The notes: a model not told the origin generated them from the sequence alone. Positions 1-9,335 are shown, counted from the first letter of the stretch. The stretch is 64,000 nt of DNA from an uncultured Johnsonella sp. (GCA_937927235.1 CALBCM010000011.1:7998-71997), one strand, 5' to 3'. Program-made: numbers and translations.

Positions 1-1128
1 TGCTCCGTGCTTGAGGCGGTAAGAAGCTATTATGAAAAGGAAAATGCCAATCCGATGAGGGGACTTTATGATTTAAGTGTTGCGGCGACAGAGGCTTATG
101 AAAGGGCAAGAAAGGCAGCGGCGGATTTTATAAAGGCTCCCAAGGCTGAGAATATAGTTTTTACAAGAAATGCCAGTGAGAGTCTTAATCTCATTGCCTA
201 TACCTACGGTATGGAATTTATAAATGAGGGAGATGAAATCCTGGTAAGTATAACCGAGCATCATAGCAATTTTTTACCCTGGCAGAATGTTGCAAAGAAA
301 AAGGGTGCGCTGATTAAGTTTCTTGAATGTGATGAGGAGGGTTATATAAGCGTTGAAGCCTTAAAAGCAGCTTTAAGCCCTAAAATCAAGCTGGTTGCAA
401 TCACGCAGGTATCCAATGTGCTTGGAAGAGAAAATCCTATAAGGGAGTTTGCAAGAGAAGTACATAAGCAGGGGGCGGTGATAGTGCTTGACGGGGCTCA
501 GAGCGTGCCTCATACCGAGGTTGACGTGCAGGAGCTGGATGTGGATTTTCTCGCTTTTTCAGGACATAAGCTGTTGGCTCCTATGGGAATAGGAGTGCTT
601 TATGGAAAAACCGAGCTGCTTGAGAAGCTGCCGCCCTTCTTATACGGAGGTGAGATGATAGAGTCTGTAAGCCGTGAAAAAGCCGTATTTGCACAGGTGC
701 CGCACAGGTTCGAAGCGGGAACCGTAAATGCAGGCGGAGCGGTAGGACTTGCGGCAGCAATAGATTATATTAATAGGCTGGGCTTTGACGAGATTAAAGC
801 CAGAGAGCTTTATCTTACCAGGATAGTATTTGAGGAATTTAAGGCTGAAGAGCATATACATATTGTAGGTTCACAAAAGCCTGAAGAGCATCACGGCATT
901 GTCACCTTTACCGTGGATGAGGTGCATCCTCATGACATTGCTCAGATACTAAGCTCAGAAAATATCGCCATCAGAGCGGGGCATCACTGTGCTCAGCCGC
1001 TTATCAACCATCTCGGTATGATGAGTGCGGCAAGAGCAAGCCTCGCGTTTTATAATACCGAGGCTGAGATACTCAGGTTTTGCAAGGCAGTAAAGGGATT
1101 GAGAAAGAGGATGGGCTATGGCAGATAA
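1..1128 (+). CDS. sufS: Cysteine desulfurase SufS, 5'-truncated by window edge
   Basis: PLP-dependent desulfurase that takes sulfur from L-cysteine for Fe-S cluster assembly. The reading frame is open from base 1 and the first residues already belong to the conserved SufS N-terminal region, so the true start lies upstream; the GTG at base 7 is probably internal. The PLP lysine sits in an SGHK motif (codon at 568-570) and the catalytic cysteine in RAGHHCAQP (codon at 988-990). About 375 residues are visible, against roughly 405 for the family. The end overlaps sufU by 11 bp, so the two are translationally coupled. By analogy with other Firmicutes, sufC, sufB and sufD may lie just outside the window. 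Confidence 0.95.
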   Translation, partial: CSVLEAVRSYYEKENANPMRGLYDLSVAATEAYERARKAAADFIKAPKAENIVFTRNASESLNLIAYTYGMEFINEGDEILVSITEHHSNFLPWQNVAKKKGALIKFLECDEEGYISVEALKAALSPKIKLVAITQVSNVLGRENPIREFAREVHKQGAVIVLDGAQSVPHTEVDVQELDVDFLAFSGHKLLAPMGIGVLYGKTELLEKLPPFLYGGEMIESVSREKAVFAQVPHRFEAGTVNAGGAVGLAAAIDYINRLGFDEIKARELYLTRIVFEEFKAEEHIHIVGSQKPEEHHGIVTFTVDEVHPHDIAQILSSENIAIRAGHHCAQPLINHLGMMSAARASLAFYNTEAEILRFCKAVKGLRKRMGYGR

Positions 1129-1567
1129 TACTTTTTATAATGAGATTCTTACTGAGCATAATATACGCCCTCTGTATAAGCGCAAGCTTCCTGAGGCTAG
1201 CTTTACCTTGGAGGGAATTAATCCAAACTGCGGAGATGATATTATCCTGAACTTGAAAATTGAGGAGGGAAGGATTACAGACGGCTCCTTTGAGGGCAGC
1301 GGCTGTGCTATATCCCAAGCCTCAGTGGATATGATGCTTGACCTTGTGATTGGCAAAACCAGGGAGGAGGCTCTCCGCCTTGCAGAAATATTTTTAAGAA
1401 TGATTAAGGGAGAGGCTTCCGAAAAAGAGATTGAAGAGCTTGATGAGGCTTCTATATTAAAGGACATTTCTCATATGCCGGCAAGGGTAAAATGTGCAGT
1501 GCTGGGTTGGCATACCATGAAAGAAATTTTTGAAAAGGAAATGGCTGAACAAGAAGAAAAAAGCTAA
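1118..1567 (+). CDS. sufU: SufU-type sulfur acceptor / Fe-S scaffold protein
   Basis: A 149-residue NifU-N-like protein. In Firmicutes SufU is a zinc protein that takes persulfide from SufS and passes it to the SufBCD scaffold. The three conserved cysteines are visible: NPNCGDD near residue 40, GSGCAIS near residue 66, and ARVKCAVLGW near residue 127; the Asp after the first Cys is also kept. It overlaps the end of sufS and is followed by a strong terminator, so it is the last gene of the suf operon. Length is normal for the family. Confidence 0.95.
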   Translation: MADNTFYNEILTEHNIRPLYKRKLPEASFTLEGINPNCGDDIILNLKIEEGRITDGSFEGSGCAISQASVDMMLDLVIGKTREEALRLAEIFLRMIKGEASEKEIEELDEASILKDISHMPARVKCAVLGWHTMKEIFEKEMAEQEEKS

Positions 1568-1603
1568 GCTTGGCTGAATTAGAATTGTTATATTATCAAC
1601 TGC

Positions 1604-1655
1604 TATCGAAAGCCTGCTAAGCACCGGCTGCTTAGCAGGCTTTCGATATATTTTT
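1604..1655 (+). terminator. Rho-independent terminator of the suf operon
   Basis: Perfect 19-bp inverted repeat (arms 1604-1622 and 1630-1648) with a 7-nt loop, followed by a T-rich run at 1651-1655. It lies 37 bp after the sufU stop. Confidence 0.93.
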
Positions 1656-1673
1656 GTGCAAATCTTTTAGACA

Positions 1674-1704
1674 AATAAAAAGAGCCGTCTTAAAAAAGAC
1701 CGCC
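1674..1704 (-). terminator. Probable terminator of rpmB
   Basis: Read on the minus strand, GCGGTCTT and AAGACGGC pair with one G-G mismatch, followed by a T-rich run (TCTTTTTATTT). It lies about 30 bp beyond the rpmB stop codon. The stem is short, so this is less certain than the suf terminator. Confidence 0.65.
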
Positions 1705-1735
1705 CTTAAAGCAAAATCATATTTAACTGTATCGG

Positions 1736-1921
1736 CTAGGCACGCTCAACCTTGCCTGAACGCAGACATGAAGTGCAGATATGTATTCTCTTGGCACCGC
1801 CTGCTGTTTTAACTTTAACAGTTTTAATGTTAGCCTTCCACATTTTATTAGACCTTCTGTGAGAGTGGCTGACACGGTTGCCGAAGTGAACGGATTTATC
1901 ACAAATTGCACATTTTGCCAT
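1736..1921 (-). CDS. rpmB: 50S ribosomal protein L28
   Basis: A 61-residue protein, the normal L28 length, starting MAKCAICDKS and containing the family stretch GNRVSHSHRR near residue 13. CxxC pairs at both ends (CAIC and CTSC) indicate the zinc-binding form. An in-frame ATG exists 48 bp upstream, but I chose 1921 because it has an ideal Shine-Dalgarno (AAGGAGGTG) directly before it and gives the family N-terminus. It is a single-gene unit, divergent from the asp23-fakA operon, with its own promoter and terminator. Confidence 0.96.
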   Translation of the reverse strand: MAKCAICDKSVHFGNRVSHSHRRSNKMWKANIKTVKVKTAGGAKRIHICTSCLRSGKVERA

Positions 1922-1977
1922 ATTAAACACCTCCTTAGCACGGCTCAAACTTATATTTAAAGTCCGCAATAAATGAT

Positions 1978-2006
1978 ATAGTATCAGAAAGATGAGTTAT
2001 TTGCAA
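1978..2006 (-). promoter_or_regulatory. Sigma-70/SigA-type promoter for rpmB
   Basis: On the minus strand TTGCAA (2001-2006), a 17-bp spacer and TACTAT (1978-1983) give a good vegetative promoter about 57 bp upstream of the rpmB start. Confidence 0.7.
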
Positions 2007-2097
2007 GCATTAAAAATAAAATCTTCCAATTTCTTCAAAAATAATGTATACTGTATTAATTAAATTCCCGAAATAAAAGGATGCACGGAGGAAAGCC

Positions 2098-2457
2098 ATG
2101 AATAAAGGATTGATTAATAATAATTTAGGTCAGGTACGCATATCAAGTGAAGTAATTGCGCTTTATGCAGGACTGCAGGCTGTTGAATGTTTCGGCATAG
2201 TCGGCATGGCTGCTATAAATGTGAGGGACGGTCTAGTAAGGCTGCTTAAAAGAGACAGTCTTTCAAAGGGCATAAGTGTTACTATATCGGAAAATAAGAT
2301 TAGCATAGATTTTCATGTCATAGTATCTTACGGCGTAAGTATAATGGCAGTTTCAGATAATCTTATCACGTCTGTAAAATATAAAGTTGAAAAATTCTCA
2401 GGCATGCAGGTTGACAAAATAAATGTTTTTGTTGAAGGTGTCAGAGTTATAGACTAA
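2098..2457 (+). CDS. Asp23/Gls24 family envelope stress protein (YloU-like)
   Basis: A 119-residue Asp23/Gls24-family protein with no signal peptide or membrane segment. The phrase DFHVIVSYGVSI and the valine-rich ends are typical of the family. Members are small cytoplasmic proteins, often membrane-associated and stress-linked; the biochemical role is not settled. It begins at an ATG with a clear Shine-Dalgarno (CGGAGGAAAG). Its stop is followed directly by the Shine-Dalgarno of the fakA-like gene, an arrangement conserved across Firmicutes, which suggests a link to membrane lipid or envelope physiology. Confidence 0.88.
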   Translation: MNKGLINNNLGQVRISSEVIALYAGLQAVECFGIVGMAAINVRDGLVRLLKRDSLSKGISVTISENKISIDFHVIVSYGVSIMAVSDNLITSVKYKVEKFSGMQVDKINVFVEGVRVID

Positions 2458-2472
2458 GGAGGACAATAATAA

Positions 2473-4167
2473 GTGAGTTATAATATACTTGACGCTTCTT
2501 CGTTAAAAAAAGCGTTTTTAGCAGGCGCAGCAAGCCTTGAGGCGAAAAAAGAATGGATTAATGAGTTAAATGTTTTTCCTGTACCTGACGGGGATACAGG
2601 CACAAACATGACAATGACTATAATGTCAGCGGCGAAGGAAGTAGCCTCAATCTCTGAAGAAAGCCTGCCTGCTGTCTGCAAGGCTATATCCTCAGGCTCT
2701 TTAAGAGGAGCCAGAGGGAACTCAGGAGTAATTCTTTCACAGCTCTTAAGAGGCTTCACCAATGTACTTAAGGAATACGACAGTGCAGACACCCTGGTAC
2801 TTGCTGCTGCTATGGAAAAAGCGGTAGAAACTGCATACAAGGCAGTAATGAAGCCTAAAGAGGGCACTATACTTACGGTGGCAAAGGGAATGAGCGAAAG
2901 GGCGATGGAGATAGCGTCTGAAGTTGAGGACATACAGGAGTTTATGAAGGAAGTAATTGACGAGGGGGAGAAGATGCTTGCTAAAACTCCGCAGCTGCTT
3001 CCGGTATTAAAGCAGGCGGGCGTGGTAGATTCAGGAGGGCAGGGACTGATGCAAATCATGCGTGGAGTTTATACTTATATTGCCGGTAAAGAGCCTGATT
3101 ATGCCGATTTTGAGCCGGAAAGCTCAGATAAAAGTCTGCACCTTCAATTTACGGATACCGAGCATATAGATACCGTCGACATAAAATTCGGATACTGTAC
3201 CGAATTTATAGTTAATCTTGAAAAAGAGATTGGCGAAAAAGAGGTAGAAGAATTTAAGGACTATCTTGAATCTATAGGTGATTCAATAGTTTGCGTGGCA
3301 GATGAGGAGCTTATTAAAATACATGTCCATACCAATGACCCCGGACTTGCAATACAAAAAGCATTGACTCACGGCTCACTTTCAAGAATAAAGATTGACA
3401 ATATGAGAGAGGAGCACAGGGAAAGGCTTATAAAAAATGCCGAGCAGCTTTCCAAAGAGCAGTCAGCACAGAGAGCAGTTCAAAAGGAAGCTTCAAAAGA
3501 GCCTCAAAAGGACTACGGCATTATCAGTGTGGCTGCCGGAGAGGGACTGACTAAGGTTTTTAAGGAAATAGGTGCAGATTATGTGATAGAGGGCGGTCAG
3601 ACGATGAATCCGAGCACTCAGGATGTGCTTGATGCCATAGACAAAGTCAATGCTAAAGACATATTTATACTGCCCAATAATAAAAACATAATTCTTGCGG
3701 CTGAACAAGCTGCAAAAATGAGTGAAGCTAAAAAAATCCATGTAATCCCCACTAAGACCATACCTCAGGGGATTTCGGCTCTTATAGCTTTTATGCCTGA
3801 AAGCTCTGTTGAAGAAAATATCGAAAATATGACCTGCGAGCTTGCAAGCGTCAGCTCTCTGCAGCTTACCTATGCGGTGAGAGATACCTCAGTGGACGGA
3901 ATTGAGATAAATGAGGGGGATATTATGGCGATAGGTGACCAGGGAATGGTAGAAGCGGGAAAAAGTATTGAAGCCACCTTAATAGGGGCACTGAAAAAGC
4001 TTGTTGACGAGGACACTGAAATTATCAGCCTGTTTTATGGAGCTGATATCAGCGAAAAGGAAGCACAGGAAACAGCTCTTAAAATAGAGGAGAATTTTCC
4101 GGACACAGAGGTTGAGCTTGATTACGGAGGTCAGCCGGTGTATTACTATATAGCTTCAGTTGAATAA
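2473..4167 (+). CDS. fakA: DAK2/DhaL-domain kinase, FakA-like (YloV)
   Basis: A 564-residue protein with the DhaL/DAK2 nucleotide-binding motif DGDTGTNM near residue 38 and the GARGNSGVILSQ motif near residue 80. FakA is the ATP-binding subunit of fatty acid kinase; it phosphorylates fatty acids presented by a DegV-like FakB, which is not in this window. The start is GTG with an AGGAGGAC Shine-Dalgarno, 15 bp after the Asp23-like gene. The C-terminal half matches the long YloV form rather than the short dihydroxyacetone-kinase DhaL. Length is normal. Confidence 0.9.
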   Translation: MSYNILDASSLKKAFLAGAASLEAKKEWINELNVFPVPDGDTGTNMTMTIMSAAKEVASISEESLPAVCKAISSGSLRGARGNSGVILSQLLRGFTNVLKEYDSADTLVLAAAMEKAVETAYKAVMKPKEGTILTVAKGMSERAMEIASEVEDIQEFMKEVIDEGEKMLAKTPQLLPVLKQAGVVDSGGQGLMQIMRGVYTYIAGKEPDYADFEPESSDKSLHLQFTDTEHIDTVDIKFGYCTEFIVNLEKEIGEKEVEEFKDYLESIGDSIVCVADEELIKIHVHTNDPGLAIQKALTHGSLSRIKIDNMREEHRERLIKNAEQLSKEQSAQRAVQKEASKEPQKDYGIISVAAGEGLTKVFKEIGADYVIEGGQTMNPSTQDVLDAIDKVNAKDIFILPNNKNIILAAEQAAKMSEAKKIHVIPTKTIPQGISALIAFMPESSVEENIENMTCELASVSSLQLTYAVRDTSVDGIEINEGDIMAIGDQGMVEAGKSIEATLIGALKKLVDEDTEIISLFYGADISEKEAQETALKIEENFPDTEVELDYGGQPVYYYIASVE

Positions 4168-4178
4168 TTATATACTGG

Positions 4179-4221
4179 GGTGCTGCAAAATCATAAACAG
4201 GTGATTGGGCGGCACCTTTTT
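4179..4221 (+). terminator. Possible terminator or attenuator between fakA and recG
   Basis: GGTGCTGC (4179-4186) pairs with GCGGCACC (4209-4216) with one G-U pair, followed by TTTTT. The loop is long (22 nt). It lies before the chosen recG start and supports placing that start at 4246 rather than at 4180. Confidence 0.5.
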
Positions 4222-4245
4222 CACAAACTAATATTAGGACCTTTT

Positions 4246-6342
4246 ATGTTGGATAAAAATATTTTGGCTGTAAAAGGGGTAGGGCAAAAAACTGCAGCTT
4301 TATTAAATAAGCTTAAAATTACCACAATAGAAGAATTATTAAAGCACTATCCGGTAAAATATGAAGAATATAAAGCTCCCTCAGCTTTAGATAATACAGC
4401 AATAAATAATATCTCAGCTTCTGTCTGTCTCTACGGCACACTTACCCAAAAAATTACTCAAACGGTTTCAAATAAATATACCATAAGCAGCTCACTAATC
4501 TCCAATCAGGATACAAGTCTTAAGGTAATCTGGTATAATTCTCAATATTTAGCCTATAAGCTCAAGCCTCTTCAAAGCTATGTTTTTATAGGAAGAATAG
4601 TAAAAAGGGGACAGGAGCCGCTCCTTTCTCACCCTTTGGTTTATACTGCCGAGGAGTATAAAAAGCTGATAGGTACCTTTAAGCCGGTATATGAGCTTAC
4701 TGCCGGACTCAGCAATAATATGCTGATAAAGCTTATAAAAACTGTATTTGAAAGTCCTGAAGGTATAGAGGATTATCTGCCTGAAGGCATAAAAATCAAA
4801 TATAAGCTGATAAGCTATCAAAGGGCTTTAAAGCAAATTCACGCTCCCTGCAGTGAAGCTGAAATCATAGAGGCGAAGAAAAGGCTGGCATTCGATGATT
4901 TTTTCTTGTTTTTATATAAGATAAGTCTGTTAAAAAATGAAGTAAGTGCTAAGGGCAGTGCCTATAAGCTTTATTCCGGCTCAGCTGCTGAAAGCATAGG
5001 GCTTGGGCTTATTAGTGAGTATTTAAAGGCTCTGCCCTATAAATTTACTGATTCACAAAATAAGGCAATGAAAGAAATTTTATATGATATGGCAGGAGAA
5101 AAGCAGATGCATAGATTAATACAGGGAGATGTAGGCTCAGGGAAAACTGCGGTTGCGGTAGGTGCGGCTTTTGCCGCCTTCAGCTGCGGATTCCAGGCAG
5201 CTGTTATGGCACCTACTGAAATTCTTGCCTTGCAGCATTATCAATTTATTATTTCAGTGAGTGCCGGGCTGAAAAATCCTCCCAGAACTGCTCTGCTCAC
5301 AGGCTCGCTGACCAAAAAAGAAAAGCTTAAGCTTTATCAGGCGATTCAAACCCGGAATATAGATATTGTGATAGGCACTCAAGCTCTGATACAGGAGGGA
5401 GTAAGCTTTTCAAAGCTTGCCCTCGTCATAACGGATGAGCAGCACCGCTTTGGTGTAATACAGCGGCAGTCCTTAGCTGTGAAGGGAGAGGAGGGCAAAG
5501 AGCCGCATGTGCTGGTAATGAGTGCTACTCCTATACCGAGAACACTTGCACTGATTCTATACGGCGATTTGGATATCTCTCTTATTAATGAAAAGCCTGT
5601 CGGCAGACTCCCGGTAAAAAATGCAGTCATAGCCTCCAAAGACAGGTATAAGGCTTATGCTCATATAGACAAGGAGCTTAAAAGAGGGCATCAAGCTTAT
5701 ATAATTTGTCCTCTTGCGGAAGAAAGCGAAAATATAGAGGCTGAAAATTTATATAATTACAGGGAAAAACTTGCAAAAAGCTGTTTAAAAAATTATAATA
5801 TAGACGTAATACATGGCAAGCTCAAGCAATACGACAAAGATGAGGCTATGAGGAAATTTATTAATAAAGACACGGATATTCTTATCTCAACCACTGTTAT
5901 AGAAGTAGGAATTGACGTGCCGAATGCGACTGTAATCGTGATTGAAGATGCACAGCGCTTCGGACTTGCAGCCTTGCATCAGCTTAGAGGCAGAGTGGGA
6001 AGGGGAAATTTTCAAAGCTACTGTATTTTTGTAAAAACCAGTACAGCCCGGGATGCGGAAAAAAAGCTCGAGGTTGTCGGAAAATCAAATGACGGTTTTT
6101 TTATCGCTGCTCAGGATTTAAAAATCAGAGGACCGGGAGAGCTTTTCGGACTTATGCAAAGCGGTGTTGCAAAATTTTCTTTTTCAGAGGTATTTAACGA
6201 TTCAGAAGTATTTGATGCTGCCAAAAGTGCTGTTTATGATATAAGCAGCGCTTGTATAAAGCTAAATAAAAATGAGGCAGTCTGCTTATCGGAAAAGATA
6301 AACAGGCGCTATGGAGAATTTAATAATAAAATAGGCTTATAA
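4246..6342 (+). CDS. recG: ATP-dependent DNA helicase RecG
   Basis: A 698-residue superfamily 2 helicase that remodels stalled replication forks and recombination intermediates. Visible motifs: an N-terminal HhH-like AVKGVGQKTAALL, Walker A GDVGSGKT near residue 293, DEQHRFG near 397, SATPIPRTL, and the RecG-typical RGRVGRG and QDLKIRGPGELFG toward the C-terminus. The frame is open from an upstream start at 4180, but I chose the ATG at 4246 because it gives the normal RecG N-terminus and leaves the terminator-like hairpin outside the gene. The asp23-fakA-recG order is common in Firmicutes. Confidence 0.95.
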   Translation: MLDKNILAVKGVGQKTAALLNKLKITTIEELLKHYPVKYEEYKAPSALDNTAINNISASVCLYGTLTQKITQTVSNKYTISSSLISNQDTSLKVIWYNSQYLAYKLKPLQSYVFIGRIVKRGQEPLLSHPLVYTAEEYKKLIGTFKPVYELTAGLSNNMLIKLIKTVFESPEGIEDYLPEGIKIKYKLISYQRALKQIHAPCSEAEIIEAKKRLAFDDFFLFLYKISLLKNEVSAKGSAYKLYSGSAAESIGLGLISEYLKALPYKFTDSQNKAMKEILYDMAGEKQMHRLIQGDVGSGKTAVAVGAAFAAFSCGFQAAVMAPTEILALQHYQFIISVSAGLKNPPRTALLTGSLTKKEKLKLYQAIQTRNIDIVIGTQALIQEGVSFSKLALVITDEQHRFGVIQRQSLAVKGEEGKEPHVLVMSATPIPRTLALILYGDLDISLINEKPVGRLPVKNAVIASKDRYKAYAHIDKELKRGHQAYIICPLAEESENIEAENLYNYREKLAKSCLKNYNIDVIHGKLKQYDKDEAMRKFINKDTDILISTTVIEVGIDVPNATVIVIEDAQRFGLAALHQLRGRVGRGNFQSYCIFVKTSTARDAEKKLEVVGKSNDGFFIAAQDLKIRGPGELFGLMQSGVAKFSFSEVFNDSEVFDAAKSAVYDISSACIKLNKNEAVCLSEKINRRYGEFNNKIGL

Positions 6343-6352
6343 ATGGTGAGTA

Positions 6353-8266
6353 ATGTTTGATAATGCAAAAGAAAAACTGGAAATTAAGAGTAAGAACCAC
6401 AATAAAACAGATAGAAATTCTGCAAGGTCTGATGAAGATTTCTGTAGCATTCAGGCTTTAAACAGCAGGAAGCATTTAAAAAGAAAGGACTCAGGCTCTA
6501 AGGCTTTAGTAAGATTATTTTTAGTATTAATTATTATTTTGGGCGGTTATTTTGCATACTCTGCAAGGTATACCAAGATTTTCTTTCCCAATACCTATAT
6601 ATATGGAATAGACATTTCAAATAAGAATCCGGAAGAGGCGGGGAGCTTAATTAAGCAATATATTAATAATTACAGCATCAGGGTCAAGCTAAGTGAAGTT
6701 GAGGAAAGAACTTTAACTGCCGAGCAGCTTGGACTCAAATACGTCTGTGATGACACTGTAAGCAGGATTATTAAAAAACAAGACTCCTTTGCTTGGATTC
6801 TGCATGTATTTATAAAGAAAGACATCAAACCCGAAAATATTTTTAAATTAGATGAATCGGTATTAAAATCATCCGTAATAAATTTAAATGCTTCAGCAGG
6901 CTCGGAAAGCGTGGTTATTTCAAAGTATATTGACAAGGAGGGCTACAAGCTTCTGCCTCAGGCTCAGACAGAGGGAGTAAACGCCGAGAAGGCTATGGAG
7001 GCAATTAAAGCTGCGGCGTTATCACTTGATAAGGAAATTGACCTTACCGACCCCAAGCTCGGGATCTATGTGGAAATCGGTTCACAGGATACTAATAAGG
7101 AGCTGGAAGAAAAGATTAAAGTAATGAACAACAGCCTTAAATCTGTTATAAAATATGATAACGGCACCACATTGGATATTAATACTATAAAGGATTGGCT
7201 GAGTCTTGATATAAACGGTGAAATAGTTATAAAGCATCAGGCGGTTGAGGATTTTGTAGCTGAGCTGGCAAAATCCTATAATACCGTCTATAAGCCCAGA
7301 ACCTTTACCGCAACTACGGGAGAAACCGTCACTATTTCAGGTGGAAGCTACGGCTGGAAGGTGAATCAGATAGGAGAGGCTTCGGCACTTAAGAAGCTTA
7401 TTCTGGAGGGCCGGGAGGTAGAAAGAACCCCGGAATTTCTAAAAACGGCTGCCTCAAAAACAGCCCCAGATTACGGAAATACTTATATTGAAGTTAATCT
7501 CAGCACTCAGCATCTGTATTATTACAGAGAGGGATTAAAGCTCTTTGAAACCGATTTTGTGTCCGGCAATGAAGCCGAGGGAAATATGACTCCTACAGGT
7601 ACTTATCAGATTACTCATAAGCGAAAAAACGCTACTCTTATAAATGAGGGAAGGCAGGATGTTGCGAGGTACTGGCTGCCCTTCAACGGAAACATAGGCT
7701 TTAACAGCACCTCATGGAGAAACAGCTTTGGAGGTGATATTTATAAAACAGAAGGCTCCAAGGGAAATATAAATCTTTCCTCGGATACTGCCAGAATTTT
7801 ATTTGAGTATGTTGATGACGGCACTCCGGTGCTTTGCTTTACTACCGGCACTCCAAATGCCTTGCAGGCTCAGAAAGTTCAGGAGGAGAGCGAAACCTCA
7901 GAGCTGGAAACCGCTGTCGCAGAAAATTCGGTTATGGAAAGCAGCCGGATTCAGACTGAAAGCAAAGTCAGTATGAAAAGCAAGGAAAATAAAAAACAAA
8001 AGGAAACTGTCAAGGCTACAGAAGCTACAGATAAAACTAAAAATAAAAAATCAGACACTCTCCGAACTACTGCCAGGTCTGCTTCAGCAGCACAGTCACA
8101 AAGCAGCACAATTTCAAATAATACATCTTCAGCTGCTTTTGCCTCCACCCCCCCGGTTCCGACCCAGCAGTCCAATATTCCGGCTGCCGATGAAACAGTG
8201 CCGAAATTAAATGAGCCTATAAGAAGTAATTCTGACGGAGGCGGCATCAAAAGGATAATACGATAA
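6353..8266 (+). CDS. L,D-transpeptidase-fold protein with lost catalytic residues
   Basis: A 637-residue membrane-anchored protein. Order: basic cytoplasmic head; one membrane segment near residues 50-70; a peptidoglycan-binding-4-type region (about 85-350) seen before many Clostridia L,D-transpeptidases; a YkuD-like domain (about 385-505); and a Ser/Thr/Lys-rich tail to the end. Active YkuD domains of this group carry GxHD...WR...FGG...GSHGCIN. Here the frame is kept (WR at 455-456, FGG), but the motif reads GFNS at 449-452 and GSKGNIN at 468-474. The Cys is Asn472, its partner His is Lys470 and the upstream His is Asn451. I infer a non-catalytic wall-binding or scaffold role. The gene sits between recG and rsmD, starting 10 bp after recG. 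Confidence 0.85.
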   Translation: MFDNAKEKLEIKSKNHNKTDRNSARSDEDFCSIQALNSRKHLKRKDSGSKALVRLFLVLIIILGGYFAYSARYTKIFFPNTYIYGIDISNKNPEEAGSLIKQYINNYSIRVKLSEVEERTLTAEQLGLKYVCDDTVSRIIKKQDSFAWILHVFIKKDIKPENIFKLDESVLKSSVINLNASAGSESVVISKYIDKEGYKLLPQAQTEGVNAEKAMEAIKAAALSLDKEIDLTDPKLGIYVEIGSQDTNKELEEKIKVMNNSLKSVIKYDNGTTLDINTIKDWLSLDINGEIVIKHQAVEDFVAELAKSYNTVYKPRTFTATTGETVTISGGSYGWKVNQIGEASALKKLILEGREVERTPEFLKTAASKTAPDYGNTYIEVNLSTQHLYYYREGLKLFETDFVSGNEAEGNMTPTGTYQITHKRKNATLINEGRQDVARYWLPFNGNIGFNSTSWRNSFGGDIYKTEGSKGNINLSSDTARILFEYVDDGTPVLCFTTGTPNALQAQKVQEESETSELETAVAENSVMESSRIQTESKVSMKSKENKKQKETVKATEATDKTKNKKSDTLRTTARSASAAQSQSSTISNNTSSAAFASTPPVPTQQSNIPAADETVPKLNEPIRSNSDGGGIKRIIR

Positions 8267-8283
8267 TCTTGGAGGAAAACCGT

Positions 8284-8850
8284 ATGCGTGTAATAGCAGG
8301 CACAGCCAGAAGACTTTTACTTAAAGCGCCGCCTGGAAAAAATACTCGCCCCACTTCAGATATTACTAAGGAAACCTTGTTTAATATAATTAATGAGAGA
8401 TTGTATCAAGCAAGGTTTTTGGATTTGTTTGCAGGAAGCGGGGCGATAGGTATTGAAGCATTGAGCCGCGGAGCCAGAGAGGCAGTGTTTGTTGAAAAGT
8501 CGGCAGAGGCACTGAGCTGCATCTCATACAATCTTAAACATACAAGACTTGACAGATATGCTACAATATTGAAGATGGAAGTAATTAAAGCAGTTAAAAT
8601 ACTTTCGGACAATACTGATACAGACTCAGCTTTTGATATTATCTTTCTTGACCCGCCTTATAATAAGGGGCTTGAAGCAGAGTGCCTTCAGCTGCTTATT
8701 CATTCAAGACTTGTTAAGGAAAGCACACTTATTATAATTGAGGCTGATAAAGCTCTTAATGCGGCGCTGTTTGAGGATTGTTGGAATATAATAAAAATTA
8801 AGGAATATAAAAATAATAAGCATATATTCCTGAGCAGGAGGCAAGTATGA
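8284..8850 (+). CDS. rsmD: 16S rRNA (guanine966-N2)-methyltransferase RsmD
   Basis: A 188-residue SAM-dependent methyltransferase that modifies G966 of 16S rRNA. It begins MRVIAGTARR, has the SAM-binding stretch LDLFAGSGAIGIEALSRGA, and the catalytic DPPY motif at Asp123. A TTG at 8269 is in frame, but the GGAGGA just after it is the Shine-Dalgarno for the ATG at 8284, which also gives the family N-terminus. The stop overlaps the coaD start (ATGA), a pairing conserved in Firmicutes. Confidence 0.95.
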   Translation: MRVIAGTARRLLLKAPPGKNTRPTSDITKETLFNIINERLYQARFLDLFAGSGAIGIEALSRGAREAVFVEKSAEALSCISYNLKHTRLDRYATILKMEVIKAVKILSDNTDTDSAFDIIFLDPPYNKGLEAECLQLLIHSRLVKESTLIIIEADKALNAALFEDCWNIIKIKEYKNNKHIFLSRRQV

Positions 8851-9332
8851 CAATAGCCTTATATCCGGGCAGCTTCGACCCTATTACAAACGGGCATCTT
8901 GATATAATTGAGAGGGCTGCCAGAATGTATGACAGACTGATTATAGGGGTACTTAAAAACAGCTTAAAGGAGCCGTTATTTACCGCTGAGGAAAGGACAA
9001 AGCTTATAAGCAACGTCGTAAAGCATATAAACAATGTGGAAGTCACAGCTTTTGATGGTTTATTAATTGATTTTGCACACAATAACAATATACATGTTAT
9101 TGTAAGAGGACTCAGAGCTGTGACAGATTTTGAATATGAGCTTCAGATCGCTCAGACCAATAAGGTGCTGGCACCTGACCTTGATACCGTCTTTCTTACT
9201 ACAAGCTTGCAGTATTCATATCTAAGCTCAAGCATTGTAAAAGAAATAGCCTCTTATGACGGTGATATAAGCGCTTTTGTTAATGAACAGACGGCTTTAA
9301 ACATTAAGAAAAAAATGAAAGATATGAGGTAA
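8847..9332 (+). CDS. coaD: Phosphopantetheine adenylyltransferase
   Basis: A 161-residue enzyme of coenzyme A synthesis that joins 4'-phosphopantetheine and ATP to form dephospho-CoA. The nucleotidyltransferase HxGH-type motif is seen as NGHLDII near residue 15, after the start phrase YPGSFDPIT. VRGLRAVTDFEYE near residue 88 and SSSIVKEIA near 128 are family signatures. Translationally coupled to rsmD. Length is normal. Confidence 0.97.
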   Translation: MTIALYPGSFDPITNGHLDIIERAARMYDRLIIGVLKNSLKEPLFTAEERTKLISNVVKHINNVEVTAFDGLLIDFAHNNNIHVIVRGLRAVTDFEYELQIAQTNKVLAPDLDTVFLTTSLQYSYLSSSIVKEIASYDGDISAFVNEQTALNIKKKMKDMR

Positions 9333-9335
9333 GAA

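Noticed and set aside
2478..3059. 193-codon open frame antisense to fakA
   Set aside because: It is a frame shadow of a well-conserved gene, has no ribosome site and a low-quality composition.
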